64,000 nt of DNA, from positions 1-64,000 of the forward strand of contig JABMNO010000048.1 in NCBI GenBank assembly GCA_013204555.1, written 5' to 3'. The number at the start of each line of letters is the position of its first letter. The stretch's first letter is position 1. The position numbers and the translations under genes are program-made. The notes below the pieces were generated by a model. The model had not been told where the DNA came from. It saw nothing but the letters and a program-made list of their open reading frames with translations, and made no database searches. This DNA comes from Chloroflexota bacterium. Its GTDB lineage: Bacteria > Chloroflexota > Dehalococcoidia > Lucifugimonadales > Lucifugimonadaceae. Positions 61,095 through 64,000 of this stretch are shown in pieces.

Positions 61095-63692
61095 ATGGCT
61101 GTGTTCACGTTCCTGTTCACCGATATCGAAGGTAGTACGCGTCTGTGGGACGCGTTTCCATCGTCAATGAACGAGGTGATTTCTCGCCACGATGAGTTGT
61201 TGCATGGCGCGGTTCAGGCCAGTGGCGGCACGGTTTTCAAGCACACGGGTGATGGCATGGCGGCCGTATTTCCTGATGCATGTGGCGCGGTTGCCGCGTC
61301 TCTGCAGGCGCAGCAGTCACTCGCCAACGAAGACTGGGGTGATATTGGATCGCTGAAGGTCCGAATGGGCATTCATACCGGCGATGTCAATGAGCGAGAT
61401 GGCGATTATTTTGGGCCAAGTCTCAATCATGTTGGACGGTTGATGTCTGCTGCCTACGGCGGACAGGTTCTGGTCTCCATTGCTTCAGCAAAAGTGTGCA
61501 TTGATTTGCCAGGAGACGTCACTCTGATCGATCTGGGAATTCACAGGCTGCGAGACCTCGCCCAGAGCGAGACTATCTACCAGCTTACCCATCCGGACCT
61601 ATCTACCGACTTTCCCCCCATCAAGTCCGAAAAGACGAGCAACCTGCCTGATCACCCCGATAGTTTGCTGGGGAGGGAAACAGAACTTCAGCAACTAATG
61701 GGACTCCTGAAGGACAGTCGTCTAATCACCCTGACCGGGTTTGGCGGAACCGGCAAAACCAGACTGGCGCTAGAACTGGGGCATCGCGCGCTGGGCCAAT
61801 TTCAGGATGGTGTGTGGTTTCTAGGGCTGGCTCCCATTAGCGATCCAGGCGTCCTGCTAAAAGAGACTGCATCGCTCTTTGGAGTTGGGCAAGATAGCTT
61901 GTCTGGCTATCTTGCAGACAAGAAGCTCTTGCTCATAGTGGACAATTGCGAGCACGTGGTTGGAGGTGCCGCCGCGCTCGTCAAGCAACTTATGTCTTCT
62001 GCCGGTATCACCGTTGTGGCCACCAGTCGTGAGGCGCTGAACCTGGGTGGAGAGCACACGTACGGTGTATCCCCTCTACCGATCCCAGCCGTAGATAGCG
62101 ACCACAAAACGATGATCGGTACGGCCGCGGTACAACTATTCGTCCGTCTGGCGGAATCCAACAGCCCGTCTTTCGAGTTGACTCCCGACAACGCAGTGGC
62201 GGTCGGGCAGATCGTGCGTAGGTTGGATGGGATCCCACTGGCGATTGAACTCGCCGCCTCTCGGATCAAGTTGCTGCCTCCCGCCGACATAGCCAACAGG
62301 CTTGATGACTCCTTCAAGTTGCTAAAAGGTGGGAAAGCAGACGCATTGCCGCATCACCAGACGCTTGAGGCTACCATCGACTGGTCCTACGACATGTTGA
62401 GTCCGGATCAGCAGATGGTGTTCAGACAGATATCGGCATTTCGAGGTGGATTCACTCTTACAGCCTTCGCGGCCGTCGTTGGGATGGACGATGAGTACGA
62501 CGCATTGGAATCCCTGGGAGAGCTTGTAGATAAATCTCTGGTTCAAACCACCCACACATCCGAAGACGTCAGATACCAGATGCTTGAGCCTCTCCTCCAG
62601 TACGGTGCACAAAGGATTTCCGCAGACGAGGCGGTGGTCGCAAAAAATCGGCACGGGTCATACTTTCTTGGGGTTGCTGAGGCAGCTGAACCGGAACTTA
62701 TGGGCCCGCAGCAACTTGAGTGGTTGAGCAAACTAGAAGCGGAGCACGATAATTTCCGTAGCGTGCTCACCTGGGCGCTGGAAAGCGGCAACGCTGACCT
62801 CGCGCAGCGCTCCGCTGCTGCACTGATGTGGTTCTGGGTCATACACAGACACGTTCCGGAAGGTGCTGCATGGTTTGACCGCGTACTTGCGCTGGAGGAA
62901 GGCCCTCCTGGCTCCCGCGCAAGAGCACTTCTTCAGGCAGGGTTCATCCAGGCGGTGATTCATAACGACAACCTGGAACGGCCACGTGCTCTGATTCAAG
63001 AGGGCGCGAATATCTATGCTCAGATGCAGGATGGGCAGGGTATGGGGCAGGCCCATCTCTACACCGCACAGAACTTCTGGTACGCACGGGATTTTGAAAA
63101 GTCGGCTCCTATGTTCATCGAAATCCAGGAAATCATGCGGACTCAGGGCTTCGTCTGGGGAGATGGCTTTTGCGGGTGGTTCAGGGGATCAACCGCCTGG
63201 TTTATTGGAGATCTGGACGCGGCGCGCCAGCATTACGATAGAAGCCTCGAGATTTTCGAAGAACTGGGCGATCTAAAACTTATTGCCTGGTCTCTGATCA
63301 CCATGGCGAATATCGAATCTGATGCCAACGACTTCAAGAAATCATCGGCATTGTTCGGCAGAGCGATACCTCTCATGAATGATCTGGGCGACCGCCTTGG
63401 AGTTGGCACCGCGACTATGGGGCTGGGGCTGGTCAATCACTATGTGGGTGATGACGATGCGGCGCGACGACAGATTGCCGAGGCGCAGACCTTGCTGCGG
63501 GAGGGGTCTGGAGGGCAGGGACTGTCCTGGGCGCTTGCGAACGCCCAAATTGATACCCGAACCATCGATCTTATGGTGGCGAACACGTTTCGATATCAGT
63601 CGTCACTCGAGTTGCCAGCCGATGAGTGGACTCGGATGGTTATCGCCGACGGCGAAGAGTGGCGCGAACGGGCGTTGATATCGTCGGGTTAG
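61095..63692 (+). CDS. Class III cyclase / NTPase / TPR regulator
   Basis: An 865-residue signalling protein. A class III nucleotide cyclase domain (about 1-165) has D10 in TDIEGSTRLW and D53 in GDGMAAVF as metal ligands. An AAA/NB-ARC-like NTPase follows (about 190-475), with Walker A GFGGTGKTRLAL, LLIVDNCEHVV as Walker B and TVVATSREALNLGGE. A TPR-like helical region completes the protein (about 540-865). No LuxR-type DNA-binding domain is seen, unlike the related LAL regulators. It probably acts as a cAMP-linked stimulus integrator. Confidence 0.88.
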   Translation: MAVFTFLFTDIEGSTRLWDAFPSSMNEVISRHDELLHGAVQASGGTVFKHTGDGMAAVFPDACGAVAASLQAQQSLANEDWGDIGSLKVRMGIHTGDVNERDGDYFGPSLNHVGRLMSAAYGGQVLVSIASAKVCIDLPGDVTLIDLGIHRLRDLAQSETIYQLTHPDLSTDFPPIKSEKTSNLPDHPDSLLGRETELQQLMGLLKDSRLITLTGFGGTGKTRLALELGHRALGQFQDGVWFLGLAPISDPGVLLKETASLFGVGQDSLSGYLADKKLLLIVDNCEHVVGGAAALVKQLMSSAGITVVATSREALNLGGEHTYGVSPLPIPAVDSDHKTMIGTAAVQLFVRLAESNSPSFELTPDNAVAVGQIVRRLDGIPLAIELAASRIKLLPPADIANRLDDSFKLLKGGKADALPHHQTLEATIDWSYDMLSPDQQMVFRQISAFRGGFTLTAFAAVVGMDDEYDALESLGELVDKSLVQTTHTSEDVRYQMLEPLLQYGAQRISADEAVVAKNRHGSYFLGVAEAAEPELMGPQQLEWLSKLEAEHDNFRSVLTWALESGNADLAQRSAAALMWFWVIHRHVPEGAAWFDRVLALEEGPPGSRARALLQAGFIQAVIHNDNLERPRALIQEGANIYAQMQDGQGMGQAHLYTAQNFWYARDFEKSAPMFIEIQEIMRTQGFVWGDGFCGWFRGSTAWFIGDLDAARQHYDRSLEIFEELGDLKLIAWSLITMANIESDANDFKKSSALFGRAIPLMNDLGDRLGVGTATMGLGLVNHYVGDDDAARRQIAEAQTLLREGSGGQGLSWALANAQIDTRTIDLMVANTFRYQSSLELPADEWTRMVIADGEEWRERALISSG

Positions 63693-63759
63693 GTTTGTTC
63701 TAGAGCGAGCAGCGTACGAGGTGCAGCTATCGCAGACACCCGTACGCCGCAGATTTGGG

Positions 63760-64000
63760 TTATTCCGCCGTGACAACCACTCTGGTCGCTTCTGATCCGC
63801 CGGACTTTCCATGCCACTCCGCCAGCTCAAAAGCAGATTGAATTTCGCTCAGAGGGAACGTGTGTGAGACGAGGTCCAGGAGCGGGTACTTGTCCTTGGT
63901 ACGCACCAGCATGCGAAGACACGCCTCAATTACCCACGGGTTATAGTGGGCGAGACCAATCCAACGAAGTTGCTTGCCAATGATCTTGCTCGCGGGCATC
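63760..64000 (-). CDS. Zinc-type alcohol dehydrogenase, C-terminal fragment at window edge
   Basis: A partial gene entering from the right edge. The 79 or more residues read as the C-terminal part of a medium-chain dehydrogenase: GKQLRWIGLAHYNPWVIEACLRML, then KYPLLDLVSHTFPLSEIQSAFELAEWHGKSG and RVVVTAE. This matches threonine/sorbitol-dehydrogenase-like enzymes. The N-terminus and metal sites lie outside the window, so the substrate is unknown. Confidence 0.82.
   Translation of the reverse strand, partial: MPASKIIGKQLRWIGLAHYNPWVIEACLRMLVRTKDKYPLLDLVSHTFPLSEIQSAFELAEWHGKSGGSEATRVVVTAE

Overview
The window looks like a chromosomal segment of a marine Chloroflexota bacterium, most likely of the SAR202/Dehalococcoidia type. 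This is inference: three divergent enolase-superfamily paralogues, two HpcH/HpaI-type aldolases, an Ldh2-type dehydrogenase, an SMP-30 lactonase, an OYE-family reductase, a fused 2-oxoacid:ferredoxin oxidoreductase and large secreted repeat proteins resemble what is known of SAR202 genomes. No rRNA or ribosomal-protein locus is present to confirm the lineage. The genetic code is standard: TGA is used as a normal stop by several intact genes. GTG and TTG starts are common.

Layout. 1-4700: a more AT-rich restriction-modification block with a small winged-helix-like protein, a phospholipase-D-fold nuclease and two DNA methyltransferases. 4701-7073: two divergent enolase-superfamily genes. 7237-12363: two convergent secreted beta-propeller proteins with dockerin-like C-termini, separated by a bidirectional terminator. 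12653-21190: a Zn-ribbon protein, a P-loop kinase, a third enolase-superfamily gene, korA-korB with a terminator, a GH88/105-like hydrolase, dienelactone hydrolase, a small DUF6295-like gene interrupted by a TGA codon, and an Ldh2-type dehydrogenase. 21187-24483: a 1098-residue surface protein with a C-terminal sorting-like tail. 24667-33321: tightly packed forward genes (sensor-like membrane protein, Kelch lipoprotein, YbaK-like deacylase, metallophosphoesterase, two SDRs, JAMM peptidase, NfeD protease, stomatin). 33322-34196 is non-coding and strongly structured. 34197-48810: housekeeping genes (uvrC, cytidylate-kinase-like, xer recombinase, lgt, recJ, fabF, MiaB-like methylthiotransferase, MBL hydrolase, pepA, RraA-like).

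48811-51654 is a dynamic stretch: palindromic repeats, a frameshifted alpha/beta hydrolase, a long hairpin repeat, tRNA-His, and tRNA-Arg followed by a small relic integrated element. The element holds an integrase C-terminal fragment and a PD-(D/E)XK-like nuclease gene, and it is closed by a degenerate copy of the tRNA-Arg 3' half. 51705-64000: phosphatase, a two-subunit sulfopyruvate/phosphonopyruvate-decarboxylase-like enzyme, OYE reductase, SMP-30 lactonase, two aldolases, a NarL-type response regulator paired with a 74-residue isolated histidine-phosphotransfer-like protein, a cyclase/NTPase/TPR regulator, and a partial alcohol dehydrogenase at the edge.

The genes suggest a heterotroph that processes sugar acids, hydroxy acids and aldol compounds into 2-oxoacids oxidised through ferredoxin. 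The best candidates for something not yet described are the tRNA-Arg micro-element with its nuclease cargo, the kinase-less phosphotransfer/response-regulator pair, the PLD nuclease with two methylases, and the fabF gene that lacks any usual start codon.
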